Below, in pieces: positions 16,375 to 24,912 of a stretch of DNA of 36,946 nucleotides. Origin of the DNA: CAYRVF01 sp964427535 (GTDB lineage: Bacteria > Chloroflexota > Ktedonobacteria > Ktedonobacterales > JADMIN01). A program made the translations under genes and the position numbers. Location: assembly GCA_964427535.1 (NCBI GenBank), contig CAYRVF010000043.1, positions 1 through 36,946 of the forward strand, given 5' to 3'. How positions within the stretch are numbered: position 1 is the stretch's first letter; each line of letters begins with the position of its first letter. The notes beneath the pieces are model-generated. The model worked only from the letters and a program-made list of their open reading frames with translations, did no database searches and was not told the DNA's origin.

Positions 16375-16417
16375 CGGTTCGGAGACATGCCCAGCCGGGC
16401 GAACCCGGCGCGAGGCG

Positions 16418-19400
16418 CTACATGAACGCGTTCGCCACTTTCACGTCGTCAAAGTAGAAGGTTCCCGTCACCTGGTTCCAGAGGACGAGGCTGGCGTACG
16501 GCGTACTCGTGGAGAGATCGCCGTCAACGCTCGCCGAGGAGGTGCCGTTGATCCACAGCTCGGCATGCCCGCTCGTCGCCTCGTTGATCTCGAACTCCAG
16601 GTTGTACCAGGCACCAGTCGTGATCACCCCACCATTCGTGTAGAGGTCATAGCGGGTGCCCGCCGCGTTCCAGGCGTAGATGTCGATGCCTTGGCGTCCG
16701 GCGTCGTAGACCATGACCCAGACTTGCTGCCCGTTGGCATTCAGGCCTTGCGCGATGACGGTCGTCTGTGAGCCAGATGGCGCCTGGAAGTAGAACTGCG
16801 TGTAGGTTAGCGCCTGCCCGCCGCCAGCCAACCCTGCGGTCAGGGAGACATTCTGGCCGGAGGCGTCGGTCAAGGCGACCGCGTTTTGGCCACCGTGGAC
16901 TGTCGTCTGCTCGACGGTGGCGGAGCCGTTGCCGCCAGTGCTCCACAGCGCCGTGTTGCCGCTCTCGAAGTCATCGGCGAGATAGGTCCCCGCCGGGAGA
17001 CTCGCGCCGCCGAGCTGCACCGTCTGCGGACTCCCGCTGACGTTATCGGCAATCGACAACGTGGCGCCACGTGAGCCGGTGGCCGTCGGTGTGAAGGTCA
17101 CGCTGATGGTGCAGTTCGCGCCCACCGCGACGCTGCTGCCGCAGGTGTTGGTCTGCGCGTAGTCTCCCGCCGCAGCACCACCCAGACTGATCGAGTTGAT
17201 GGAGAGCGCCATACTGCCGGTGTTGGTCAGCGTCACGGTCTTGGCGGCGCTGGTCGTACCGACGTTTTGCGTGCCGAAGTTGAGGCTGGTCGCTGAGAAG
17301 CTCACACTGGGCGCCCCACCGGTCCCACTCAGGCCGATGCTCTGCGGACTGTTGCCCGCGTTGTCGGTATACGTCAAGCTGGCTGTGCGCGCTCCACTCG
17401 CGGTCGGCGTGAAGGTTACCGCGACGGTGCAACTGGCGCCAGCCGCCAGGCTCTGGCCGCTGCAGGTGTCGGCGCTGGTGGCGAAGTCCCCGGCGTTGGT
17501 CCCCGTCACGCTGACACTGCTGACGTTGAGTGCGCTCGATCCGGTGTTGGTCAACGTCTCGGTTTGCGCGCTGCTGCTCGTGCCGACGGCCACCGTACCG
17601 AAATTCAGGCTCGCTGGGCTGAGGCCAACCGGCACCAGGCCGTTGAAGTGGCTCCCAACCTTGACGTCATCGAAGTAGACGGTGCCTGCCGCCTGATTCC
17701 AGAGGACGAGGCTGGCGTTCGGCGTACTCGTGGAGAGATCGCCGTCGATGCTCACCGCCGACGTCCCATTGATCCACAGCTCAGCGTGCCCGCTGCTTGC
17801 CTCATTGTCCTCAAACTCCAGGGCGTACCAGGTGCCAGTATTGATGACCCCACTATTGGTGTAGAGGTCGAAACGTGTACCAGCGCCATTCCAGGCGTAG
17901 ATGTCGATGCCTTGGTGCCCGGCGTCGTAGACCATCACCCACACCTGCTGCCCGTTGGCGTTCAGGCCCTGCGCAATGACGGTCGTCGGAGCACCCGAGG
18001 GCACCTGGAAGTAGAAGCGGGTGTAGGTCAGCGCCTGCCCGCCACCGGCCAGCCCATCGGTGAGCGAGACATTCTGCCCGGAGGCGTCAGTCAGCGCGAG
18101 GGCATTCTGGCCGCTGTTGACTTTCGTCTGCTCGACGGCCGCCTGGCCGTTGCCGCCGGTGGTCCACAGCGCCGTGTTGCCGCTCTCAAAGTCATCTTGC
18201 AGATACGTGCCTGCCGCCAGGCTGGCCCCGCCAAGTTGCACCTGCTGCGGGCTGCCACTCACACTATCCGCGATGGAGAGCGTCGCGCCACGCGAGCCAG
18301 TCGTCGTCGGCGTGAAGGTGACGCTGATGGTGCAGTTGGCTCCGGCTGCGACGCTGCTGCCGCAGGTGTTGGTCTGTGCGTAGTCGCCCGCTGCCGCCCC
18401 GCCGATGCTGATGCCATTGACATTCAGCCCCCACGTGCCGGTGTTGGTCAGCGTCACGGTCTTGGCGCTGCTGGTCGTACCGACGTTCTGCGTGCCGAAG
18501 TTGAGGGTCGTCGCCGAGAGGCTCACGCTCGCCGCGCCGCCAGTCCCACTCAGGCCGATGCTCTGCGGACTGTTGCCCGCGTTGTCGGTGTAGGTCAGAC
18601 TCGCTGTGCGAGCGCCTCCGGCAGTCGGGCTAAAGGTCACACTGACAGTGCAATTGGCGCCAGCGGCAAGGCTCTGGCCGCTGCAGGTGTCGGCGCTGGT
18701 AGCGAAGTCGCCCGCGTTGGTGCCTGTCAAGCCGACGCTGCTCACATTCAGGGCGGTCGAGCCGGTGTTGGTCAACGTCTCAGTCTGGGCCGTGCTGCTC
18801 GTGCCGACCTGCACCGTACCGAAGCTCAGGCTCGCCGGACTCAGGCTGACGGGCACGAGTCCGTTATAGGCGTTGCTCACCTTCACGTCGTCATAGTAGA
18901 CGGTGCCCACGCCATCTTCCCACAGGTACATCAGGCTGTAGTGGTTGGTTGCCGAGAGGTCGCCGTCAACCGTCGCGGCCGATGCGCCGTTGATCCACAG
19001 CTCGGCATGCCCGCTCGTCGCCTCATTGTCCTCGAACTCCACGGCGTTCCAGGCGCCTGGCTTGATGAGGTTCGCGGCGGGATACCGATCGGTGCGTGCT
19101 CCAGCCCCGTTCCACACGTACATGTCGAGGGTCTGGTGTCCCGCGTCGTAGGTGACCGACCAGAGCTTGTTGTTGCTAGAGTCAGTTCCGGTTGCGAGCG
19201 TCTGCGACGGCCCACCCGCCGGAATGTAAACGTAGAAGCGGGTATAGGTCAGCGCCTGGCCACCGCCCTGCAGCGGCGCGTACAGATCGGTGTACTGGCC
19301 GGTGCCCGCCGTCATCGAGGCGGCGTACTGGCCGCTATTCACGTTGGTCGTCTCGGTCGTGGCGGTGCCAGTTCCCCACGGACCAGACCACTGGGTCAGG

Positions 19401-21013
19401 TTGCCGCTCTCGAAGCCATCTTGCAGATAGGTGCCCGCGGGCAAGGACGGTGGTGGCGGCGGCGGGCTGCCGCCGTTGAAGTTGTACATCAGGTTGGCGG
19501 TCATCTGCTGAATGCCCGCATTCGCCGTCGTGCGGTTGCCAAAGTTGTCGAGGCCCCACGACCACTGGATCGTGCCCGCATCGAAGACCCGCGCGCCGCT
19601 GGCAGCCGTGTAGATCGTGGTGTTGGAGTGCGAGCTGCCGACCGTATTGCCGGTGACCGGCGAGTTTGAGAGAACCGTCAGGTTGGCGGGTGTCTTGCCG
19701 TTGTTGACGACGTTGTCGTACTCGTACCCGACGATACCCGGCACCGTCGAGCCGTTCACGAATCCGGTATTGGCGTAGACCCAGTGAGACGCGTTCTGCA
19801 CGACGTACGTGGTCGGCGAGTTCGACGCCTCCTGATCCTCGTACATCTCGCCCATGATGGCGTTTTCCGGCTGGTTGATCAGCGGGTCGCGCCAGTTCGT
19901 GGTGACCAGGCTATTATTGACGCCATACATCGGGTCGGGACCTGGCGGCCCGGTATCCGCGTAGTCGAGCTTATAGCACGTCTCGACCCGGTTCGCCACG
20001 CTTGCGGAGTTAGCCTCAAGACGAATCTGCCAGTACATGTCATTGCCGCCAAAGAACGCGGCGTTGACTCCGCTATTGATGGCGTTCTGCACCACCGTGC
20101 GCATCTGGTTGGACCAGTATTCGTCGTGGCCAACCGAAATGAACGCCTTGTGGTTGGTGAGCGGATTGTAGTTGATGTGCGTGTCGATGTCGGACGTATA
20201 GGAGATGTCGAAGCCGTTCTTTTCCGCCCAGCGGACGAACGACACATCGAAGGCTAAATACTGGCCGGAGCCATTGTAGCTAGCCGGTTCGAATGGCCGG
20301 TCGAAGGATACCTTTGTCGCCTGGCCGTACTTCCAGATGCTGCCATTCGTGAGATTCTCGTAGAGGCTGGTGCCGCCCCAGGTGTTGTACGCCTCATACG
20401 TAGCAAAGGGGAACTGCAACACGAAATCTTCGTGGCCACCGTCATCGCGCACGACAAACGGGATGAAGCTGGCGTCTCCATTCGAGCCGCTCAGCTTCGC
20501 CAGATACATTCCAGTCGTCCAGTTCGACGGCACGTTGAGCGTCGTCGTCTTCGTCCAGTTGGTGGCGGCGATCATGCCGGTCGTTGGGTCCGGCGTGGGG
20601 ATTGACTGCGCCACACCTGTGAATGAGCCCATCGAGAGTATCTTCCGCGCGCCGACGCCGCTATACCAGCCGGTACGGTAGATGTCGATCGTGAAGGTGG
20701 CTGCGGTCGTCGTGACGTAAAAGTCGATCGATCCTCCGTGATTCACGCTTGTCGCCGAGGCATACCCCGAGAGCGTCGCATCATTTGCCGCCGATTGGAA
20801 GTTGTTCCATGTCGGATCGCCGGGGTAGGTGTTCTCCACCTGGATGGCATTGAGGCCCGCGGCACGCGCGGGAGCCGGCTGGCGAACGATGATACCCGCA
20901 CCGACCAACACAAGTCCGAGCACGACACACCAGAGAACGCCGAGCACGTCACGCACAGAGGTGCGGAAGGCTCTCCGGGAGCCTCCTGTGTTTCGGGAAT
21001 CATGTTTCACCAT
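16418..21013 (-). CDS. Secreted modular protein: N,N-dimethylformamidase-beta-like domain with LamG-like and choice-of-anchor D repeats
   Basis: The 1531-residue product starts MVKHDSRNTGG and has a signal or anchor helix at about 23-43 (VLGVLWCVVLGLVLVGAG) ending at PARAAG. Residues ~55-512 match the catalytic part of the N,N-dimethylformamidase beta family: FATYEAYNTWGG (Tyr206, Tyr209), ISVGHDEYWS (His296, Glu298) and AAFFGGNDMYWQIRLE. In true DMFase a Tyr-Tyr-Glu site holds iron (recalled); the equivalence here is inferred. A poly-Pro hinge follows at about 515. Three LamG-like beta-sandwich modules start at ~523, 930 and 1337 (each with 'FESGN', 'GQALTYTRFY' and 'SGHAELWING'). Two pairs of choice-of-anchor D/ASH modules (SLSFGTVQVGTSS..., LNFGTQNVGTTSS...) separate them. 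The repeat period is 407 residues (1221 bp). I chose the ATG at 21013 over a GTG at 21088 that lacks a ribosome binding site. Confidence 0.85.
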   Translation of the reverse strand: MVKHDSRNTGGSRRAFRTSVRDVLGVLWCVVLGLVLVGAGIIVRQPAPARAAGLNAIQVENTYPGDPTWNNFQSAANDATLSGYASATSVNHGGSIDFYVTTTAATFTIDIYRTGWYSGVGARKILSMGSFTGVAQSIPTPDPTTGMIAATNWTKTTTLNVPSNWTTGMYLAKLSGSNGDASFIPFVVRDDGGHEDFVLQFPFATYEAYNTWGGTSLYENLTNGSIWKYGQATKVSFDRPFEPASYNGSGQYLAFDVSFVRWAEKNGFDISYTSDIDTHINYNPLTNHKAFISVGHDEYWSNQMRTVVQNAINSGVNAAFFGGNDMYWQIRLEANSASVANRVETCYKLDYADTGPPGPDPMYGVNNSLVTTNWRDPLINQPENAIMGEMYEDQEASNSPTTYVVQNASHWVYANTGFVNGSTVPGIVGYEYDNVVNNGKTPANLTVLSNSPVTGNTVGSSHSNTTIYTAASGARVFDAGTIQWSWGLDNFGNRTTANAGIQQMTANLMYNFNGGSPPPPPPSLPAGTYLQDGFESGNLTQWSGPWGTGTATTETTNVNSGQYAASMTAGTGQYTDLYAPLQGGGQALTYTRFYVYIPAGGPSQTLATGTDSSNNKLWSVTYDAGHQTLDMYVWNGAGARTDRYPAANLIKPGAWNAVEFEDNEATSGHAELWINGASAATVDGDLSATNHYSLMYLWEDGVGTVYYDDVKVSNAYNGLVPVSLSPASLSFGTVQVGTSSTAQTETLTNTGSTALNVSSVGLTGTNAGDFATSADTCSGQSLAAGANCTVSVTFSPTAGGARTASLTYTDNAGNSPQSIGLSGTGGAASVSLSATTLNFGTQNVGTTSSAKTVTLTNTGTWGLNVNGISIGGAAAGDYAQTNTCGSSVAAGANCTISVTFTPTTTGSRGATLSIADSVSGSPQQVQLGGASLAAGTYLQDDFESGNTALWTTGGNGQAAVEQTKVNSGQNALALTDASGQNVSLTDGLAGGGQALTYTRFYFQVPSGAPTTVIAQGLNANGQQVWVMVYDAGHQGIDIYAWNGAGTRFDLYTNSGVINTGTWYALEFEDNEASSGHAELWINGTSAVSIDGDLSTSTPNASLVLWNQAAGTVYFDDVKVGSHFNGLVPVGLSPASLNFGTVAVGTSSSAQTETLTNTGSSALNVSSVSVTGTNAGDFATSADTCSGQSLAAGASCTVAVTFTPTASGARTASLTYTDNAGNSPQSIGLSGTGGAPSVSFSATSLNFGTQNVGTTSAAKTVTLTNTGSMALSINSISLGGAAAGDYAQTNTCGSSVAVGANCTISVTFTPTATGSRGATLSIADNVSGSPQTVQLGGASLPAGTYLADDFESGNTALWSTGGNGSATVEQTTVHGGQNAVALTDASGQNVSLTAGLAGGGQALTYTQFYFQAPSGSQTTVIAQGLNANGQQVWVMVYDAGRQGIDIYAWNAAGTRYDLYTNGGVITTGAWYNLEFEINEATSGHAELWINGTSSASVDGDLSTSTPYASLVLWNQVTGTFYFDDVKVANAFM
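16430..18870 (-). repeat. Intragenic tandem repeat, period 1221 bp
   Basis: The LamG-plus-two-ASH block of the exoprotein gene is repeated with an exact period of 1221 bases. For example, GGCGTACTCGTGGAGAGATC occurs at 16500 and again at 17721, and the related GAGAGGTCGCCGTC lies another 1221 bases on, at 18954. The two right-to-left copies at 16430-17640 and 17650-18870 are very similar at the base level; the third (LamG1) is more diverged. Confidence 0.85.
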
Positions 21014-21674
21014 ACAGCCTACTCGCTTCCAGAGGGGGGAATCTCGCTTCTCGATGCCGCGTTGGGTCTTGCCGTGTGGAACGCCCACCCGAGCTCAACA
21101 CTGCTGCCCGGTGTCAGCACTCGCATGTGTACACGTCTGATTGGGAGCTGGTACCCTCGACAAGGGCACAGACCGCTCGCCGAGGCCACCTCACCACGTG
21201 CCCCAAATCATTCCGAACGTGCCAGAGCATCACCGAAGGAGGAACCGGGCGCTCTTACCGCTCGATCGTCGCCATAGCGGTCGCTGGCCCATGTACCATG
21301 GCCTGTCGATTAGCGTACTCGGATACGTCGCCATCGTGGTTTCAGCGAGGGTGGATAACATGTAGCGACCGCCAAAACACGTGCAGATTTGCACACCAAG
21401 CAGTATAGCGGCGGTCATGGCGCACTCTGCGAAAGGGGTGGTTGCCTCAGAAAACATGCGCCTCGTACGGATGAGTTCTCTCCGTCGCCGGTGGCATGCT
21501 GATAGATTTCAGCACACCGGCATTCCCCGCGATGCGACGCGAGTACCACATCACAACGGCCGCCGATATCGAATCGCAACGCGCGCGCAATAGGCTTACC
21601 CTGCGAAGTCGTGCAGGAATACGCGCCGCCTGGCGTCAGCTGGAGCTCCTGGCTGGCTGGTATCGGAGGACACC
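21014..21674. other. Long divergent intergenic region between two exoprotein genes
   Basis: This 661-base gap separates the leftward DMFase-like gene from the rightward glycosidase/esterase gene. An AGTATA at 21402-21407 (TATACT on the minus strand) is a possible -10, but I find no convincing -35 on either strand. Small open frames here lack ribosome binding sites and resemble no known product. The length suggests regulated divergent transcription, but no operator is clear. Confidence 0.5.
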
Positions 21675-23828
21675 ATGGTCGTACCACGGTTGCCGGTAAA
21701 ACTGCGAGGAGGAAATCAGCGGAGAGTGCGCTATGTCGCCATGGCCGGAGCGCTGCTCATTGTCATCATCGTGAGCGCGTTCTGGTGGGTGAGCAGCCGC
21801 GCCGGGGCGACAACCCCTCACGCCTCGCACGTCACGGGCGCGGATTCCTTGGCTGGCTCGCTTCCCGGAGCGGAAATATGGCCCGGCAACGTCTCGTCGT
21901 TGGACTTCGGCACCAACGACAGTTATGAGTGGTCACAAAGCAACTTGCAGACACAGCCTGCCCTGCAGAAGGCGCTTCGCACTGCCGGGTTCACGCTGAT
22001 TCGTAGCTTCTTCCCAGACAAGTCCTCCGATGCGGTCATTGAGCAGCGGATCAAGACGATCGAGAACAGTGGCGCGCATTGCCTCGGCGTCATCACGAAC
22101 ATCGACGACATGTCTTTCAACGAGCATCTCGTCACATACCTCGGCAAACGCTGTCTGCTCTACGAGTTCGGCAACGAGCCAGACTACAACGGTGTTGCCG
22201 TCAACCATTATGTGCAGGTGTGGAACACGGCCATCCCGATGCTGCGCAAGATTAACCCGCAGGCCAAGTTCATCGGGCCGGTGACCATGTCGCCGAGCCC
22301 CTACCTGCAATCCTATCTGGATGGCGTTCACACGAGCGGCGTGCTGCCGGACGCCGTGAGCTTCCACTGGTATCCTTGCTGGGAGGAGCCGCAGTCCTCC
22401 TGCATGGCGAAGTCAACGTCCATCGGCAAGGAGATCGCGCAGGCACGCCAGATGATTACGCAAACGCTGGGGAAGCAGCTTCCAATTGGGATAACGGAGT
22501 GGAACTTCAACCCGAGCAATCCACCGCCAGCATATGCCGACGATAGCGCCTTCATGACGCAATTCAGCACGCAGGCCCTGCAGGCGATGATCCAGGCAGG
22601 CGCGGCATTCGCATGCCAGTTCGACGCCGCGAACTACGGCGGCTACGGTCGGCTCGACATGCTCGATGTCAGCACCCTGAAACCCAAGCCGCAGTACTAC
22701 GCCATCGCCAAACTCATCGCAGAGTACCGGCCGGGTGGGCATGCTCCCGCCGCCACCGCGATTCCCGCGACACCTCGACAATCCGCCTCTACATCTAGCG
22801 CACTGCTCTCGGTGGGCAAGCAGGCGTTCTGCTCGGCGAACAATGGCGGACCCGGGGGGCCAGATGCGCTGGTGGATGGCAAGCACGGCAACTGGGCCTA
22901 CTGGGACGCCAGGTTGTCGGATCTGCCGAGCTGGTGCGCGATCAAGGTGCCTCAGGGCCCCTCGCGGCTGCTGTTGGTGTGGGAGATGGATTTCACGTCG
23001 GACTACATCACGCCTCAAGCCGCGACGCCCCGTGACTACACCATCTCCGTCTCGTCGAACAGCTCGAACGGCAGTGATGGCACGTGGCGCACCGTCGCCA
23101 CCGTCAGCGGCAACGAGACACGTGTGCGTGAGCACCTGATCCCGTTCAGCGGGCAATCCTGGGTCAAGATGACGGTGACAAAGGGGCAGCCCGGCCAGAG
23201 CGACATCAACGTCAGCAAGATCAACCTGTTCGACGTCTCATCCAGCGTGAACGACTCCTACATCTTCTCGGGCGATTCGATTACGCTGTTCTCGTACAAC
23301 CAGTTCGACGCTCACCAGCCATCATTCGCGGCGGACGTCCACAGTGCGTCGCCAAGCCAGTACCCGGCGACGCTCGATGCGGGGCTGGGAGGATGGAACT
23401 CGGGTGGCGCCGTGCAAGACATCGACAGCTGGCTTGCGCTCAATCCCGACGTCCACTACTGGCTGCTGGGATGGGGATCGAACGATGCGCTGGATGAGAT
23501 GAGCCCCGACACCTTCAAGACCAACATGCAGACGATGGTGACGAAGATCAAGCAGGCGGGCCACGTGCCGGTGCTCGCGCACATCCCCTTCTCGACGTAC
23601 CACAACCTGCCGTGGCTCGACGGCGAGATCAAGAGCCTCAATGCGGCCATCGACCAGGTGGCGCAGCAGAACGGACTCACTCCCGGGCCAGATTTCTACA
23701 CGCTGTTCAAGCAGAATCCGAGCTATCTGAGCACGGACGGGCTGCACCCGAACGACCAGGGCGCGGTCGCGATGAACGAAGCCTGGTTCAAAGCCCTGCA
23801 GTCAACCGTCGTCGTCGCGAAGAAATAG
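21675..23828 (+). CDS. Membrane-anchored three-domain enzyme: clan GH-A glycosidase, discoidin-like module, SGNH hydrolase
   Basis: The 717-residue protein follows GGAGG with spacing 5. An N-terminal anchor (about 18-41, MAGALLIVIIVSAFWWVSS) places the rest outside. Residues ~60-360 form a TIM-barrel glycosidase: LLYEFGNEPDYN has the Asn-Glu pair (acid/base Glu168) and IGITEWNFNP the nucleophile Glu275, both placed as in clan GH-A (GH39/GH79-like); VSFHWYPCW also fits. Residues ~375-520 look like an F5/8-type carbohydrate-binding sandwich (FCSANNGGPGGPDALVDGK, WCAIKVPQG). Residues ~525-717 are an SGNH hydrolase: IFSGDSITLF (Ser535), LGWGSNDALDE (Asn603) and TDGLHPNDQG (Asp688, His691). The combination suggests cutting and deacylating a decorated surface or plant polysaccharide; the substrate is not predictable. 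A lipoprotein gene follows. Confidence 0.85.
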   Translation: MVVPRLPVKLRGGNQRRVRYVAMAGALLIVIIVSAFWWVSSRAGATTPHASHVTGADSLAGSLPGAEIWPGNVSSLDFGTNDSYEWSQSNLQTQPALQKALRTAGFTLIRSFFPDKSSDAVIEQRIKTIENSGAHCLGVITNIDDMSFNEHLVTYLGKRCLLYEFGNEPDYNGVAVNHYVQVWNTAIPMLRKINPQAKFIGPVTMSPSPYLQSYLDGVHTSGVLPDAVSFHWYPCWEEPQSSCMAKSTSIGKEIAQARQMITQTLGKQLPIGITEWNFNPSNPPPAYADDSAFMTQFSTQALQAMIQAGAAFACQFDAANYGGYGRLDMLDVSTLKPKPQYYAIAKLIAEYRPGGHAPAATAIPATPRQSASTSSALLSVGKQAFCSANNGGPGGPDALVDGKHGNWAYWDARLSDLPSWCAIKVPQGPSRLLLVWEMDFTSDYITPQAATPRDYTISVSSNSSNGSDGTWRTVATVSGNETRVREHLIPFSGQSWVKMTVTKGQPGQSDINVSKINLFDVSSSVNDSYIFSGDSITLFSYNQFDAHQPSFAADVHSASPSQYPATLDAGLGGWNSGGAVQDIDSWLALNPDVHYWLLGWGSNDALDEMSPDTFKTNMQTMVTKIKQAGHVPVLAHIPFSTYHNLPWLDGEIKSLNAAIDQVAQQNGLTPGPDFYTLFKQNPSYLSTDGLHPNDQGAVAMNEAWFKALQSTVVVAKK

Positions 23829-23851
23829 CCGTTCGACTCGGGAGCGCCGCG

Positions 23852-23881
23852 CCTGTCGCCCTGTCGCCCTGTCGCCCTGTC
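23852..23881 (+). repeat. Short tandem repeat (CCTGTCGCC-type, about three copies)
   Basis: The bases after the stop codon of the glycosidase/esterase gene read CCTGTCGCC three times in a row, then CTGT. The repeat lies in the 98-base gap before the lipoprotein gene. No hairpin is formed, and a role is not apparent. Confidence 0.75.
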
Positions 23882-23926
23882 TACCCGTTTATCGTCCGGT
23901 GGAGACGATGCAGGTGGGGGAAGTGG

Positions 23927-24706
23927 ATGTCTCGACGCACATCTGTGATCTGGCTGGCAGGCGTTGTATTCGTCCTCGGCGTGCTCGTGGCAGGATGCGG
24001 CAGTTCGGCGAGCGCGACAACGCCGCCGACCGTGCAAACCGTGAATCGGGTTGGGCAGGGGCAGTATGCCACTCCACCGTGCGGCCCGGCCGCTCCGACG
24101 CATCGCAGTGGACTTGGCGGAACGCTCTCGGTGCTCGTGCCCAGCAACACGCAAACACTGACAGGCTTCGCGCCGTTGCTGCCGGGACATCTGCCGAGCG
24201 GCTTCACGTGGAACTTTGCCTATCTACAGGCGCGGCCAGCCTCGGGCAACGCGGCTACGGGGGTGCTCGCGCCGCTGTTCCACGCGGGCTATCGCACGAC
24301 CGCGCCGAATCTGAAGACGTATAATCCCGCGCCGCACTCGCTGCTCTCACTCGACGAATCGTCGAGCACGCTCGCCCCTGAGACGGCACTCTTCGCGGGT
24401 GTTCATCCGGTGCATGTGCTCGATTCGACACCCATCACCATCAATGGCGCATCTGGCACGCTCGCCCATCTTGGCGCCGACGCGAGCGGACCGCATATCA
24501 CCGCGCTGGTCTGGCATGCTGGCTCGCGCACGCTGCGGCTGACGGCCAGCCAGAACACAACGTTCAGCGTGTATCCCTTCGCATGGCAGCCAGCGCCAAA
24601 TGAGCTCACGGTCGATACCGTCGATGCCTGGTCCGCAATGAGCGACGGGGAACTCAAACAGGTGGCGCAAAGCGTCGCGCCCTACTCTGGCTGTCCGTCG
24701 AAGTAG
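23927..24706 (+). CDS. Putative lipoprotein of unknown function
   Basis: This 259-residue protein starts MSRRTSVIWLAGVVFVLGVL and has a lipobox VAGC at Cys23-24, so it is predicted to be lipid-anchored outside. The mature part begins SSASATTPPTVQT. It contains no recognised catalytic motif; LPGHLPSGFTWNFAYLQ and the terminal 'GELKQVAQSVAPY' resemble the layout of DUF4367/RseB-type sensor or transport lipoproteins, but I would not assign it. The ATG follows GGGGGAAG, a modest ribosome binding site. The gene comes 98 bases after the glycosidase/esterase gene on the same strand and may be co-transcribed with it. Confidence 0.7.
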   Translation: MSRRTSVIWLAGVVFVLGVLVAGCGSSASATTPPTVQTVNRVGQGQYATPPCGPAAPTHRSGLGGTLSVLVPSNTQTLTGFAPLLPGHLPSGFTWNFAYLQARPASGNAATGVLAPLFHAGYRTTAPNLKTYNPAPHSLLSLDESSSTLAPETALFAGVHPVHVLDSTPITINGASGTLAHLGADASGPHITALVWHAGSRTLRLTASQNTTFSVYPFAWQPAPNELTVDTVDAWSAMSDGELKQVAQSVAPYSGCPSK

Positions 24707-24912
24707 CGTCTCGGGCGCTGCCAGTCTGGGAAGTCAGATCGGTGCCGCCCGCATCGTTCCACACACCGCTGTCGCACCGTCCGTTCGGGCTTGCCATACG
24801 TGCCATGCGGGCTGTACCATGCCAGCCGGAGACGCCGCACACAGCTGTGGGATGTCTCCGCGCCGTTCCCGGTGGGCGGTTGCGGCGTGCAGCGCGATGG
24901 TGGAGGCAAGCG

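Larger units (their letters stand above)
16000..16417. other. Convergent intergenic region with two long hairpins
   Basis: This gap separates two convergent genes. It contains two perfect inverted repeats (16093-16129 and 16325-16374, listed separately). No ORF here has a convincing ribosome binding site or recognisable product. The second hairpin and the bases after it resemble a group II intron motif (see findings). Confidence 0.6.

Noticed and set aside
16000..16417. tRNA or small RNA gene among the hairpins
   Set aside because: No cloverleaf or CCA-flanking pattern can be drawn; the hairpins are simple stems better explained as terminators or repeat remnants.
16430..18870. Possible CRISPR array suggested by regular repetition
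   Set aside because: The repeat period is 1221 bases and encodes protein domains; there are no short repeats with unique spacers.
17564..19669. 701-codon open frame on the plus strand opposite the repeat exoprotein gene
   Set aside because: It lies wholly antisense to a gene with clear domain repeats, shows the same repeats as a shadow, and has no ribosome binding site or recognisable domain.
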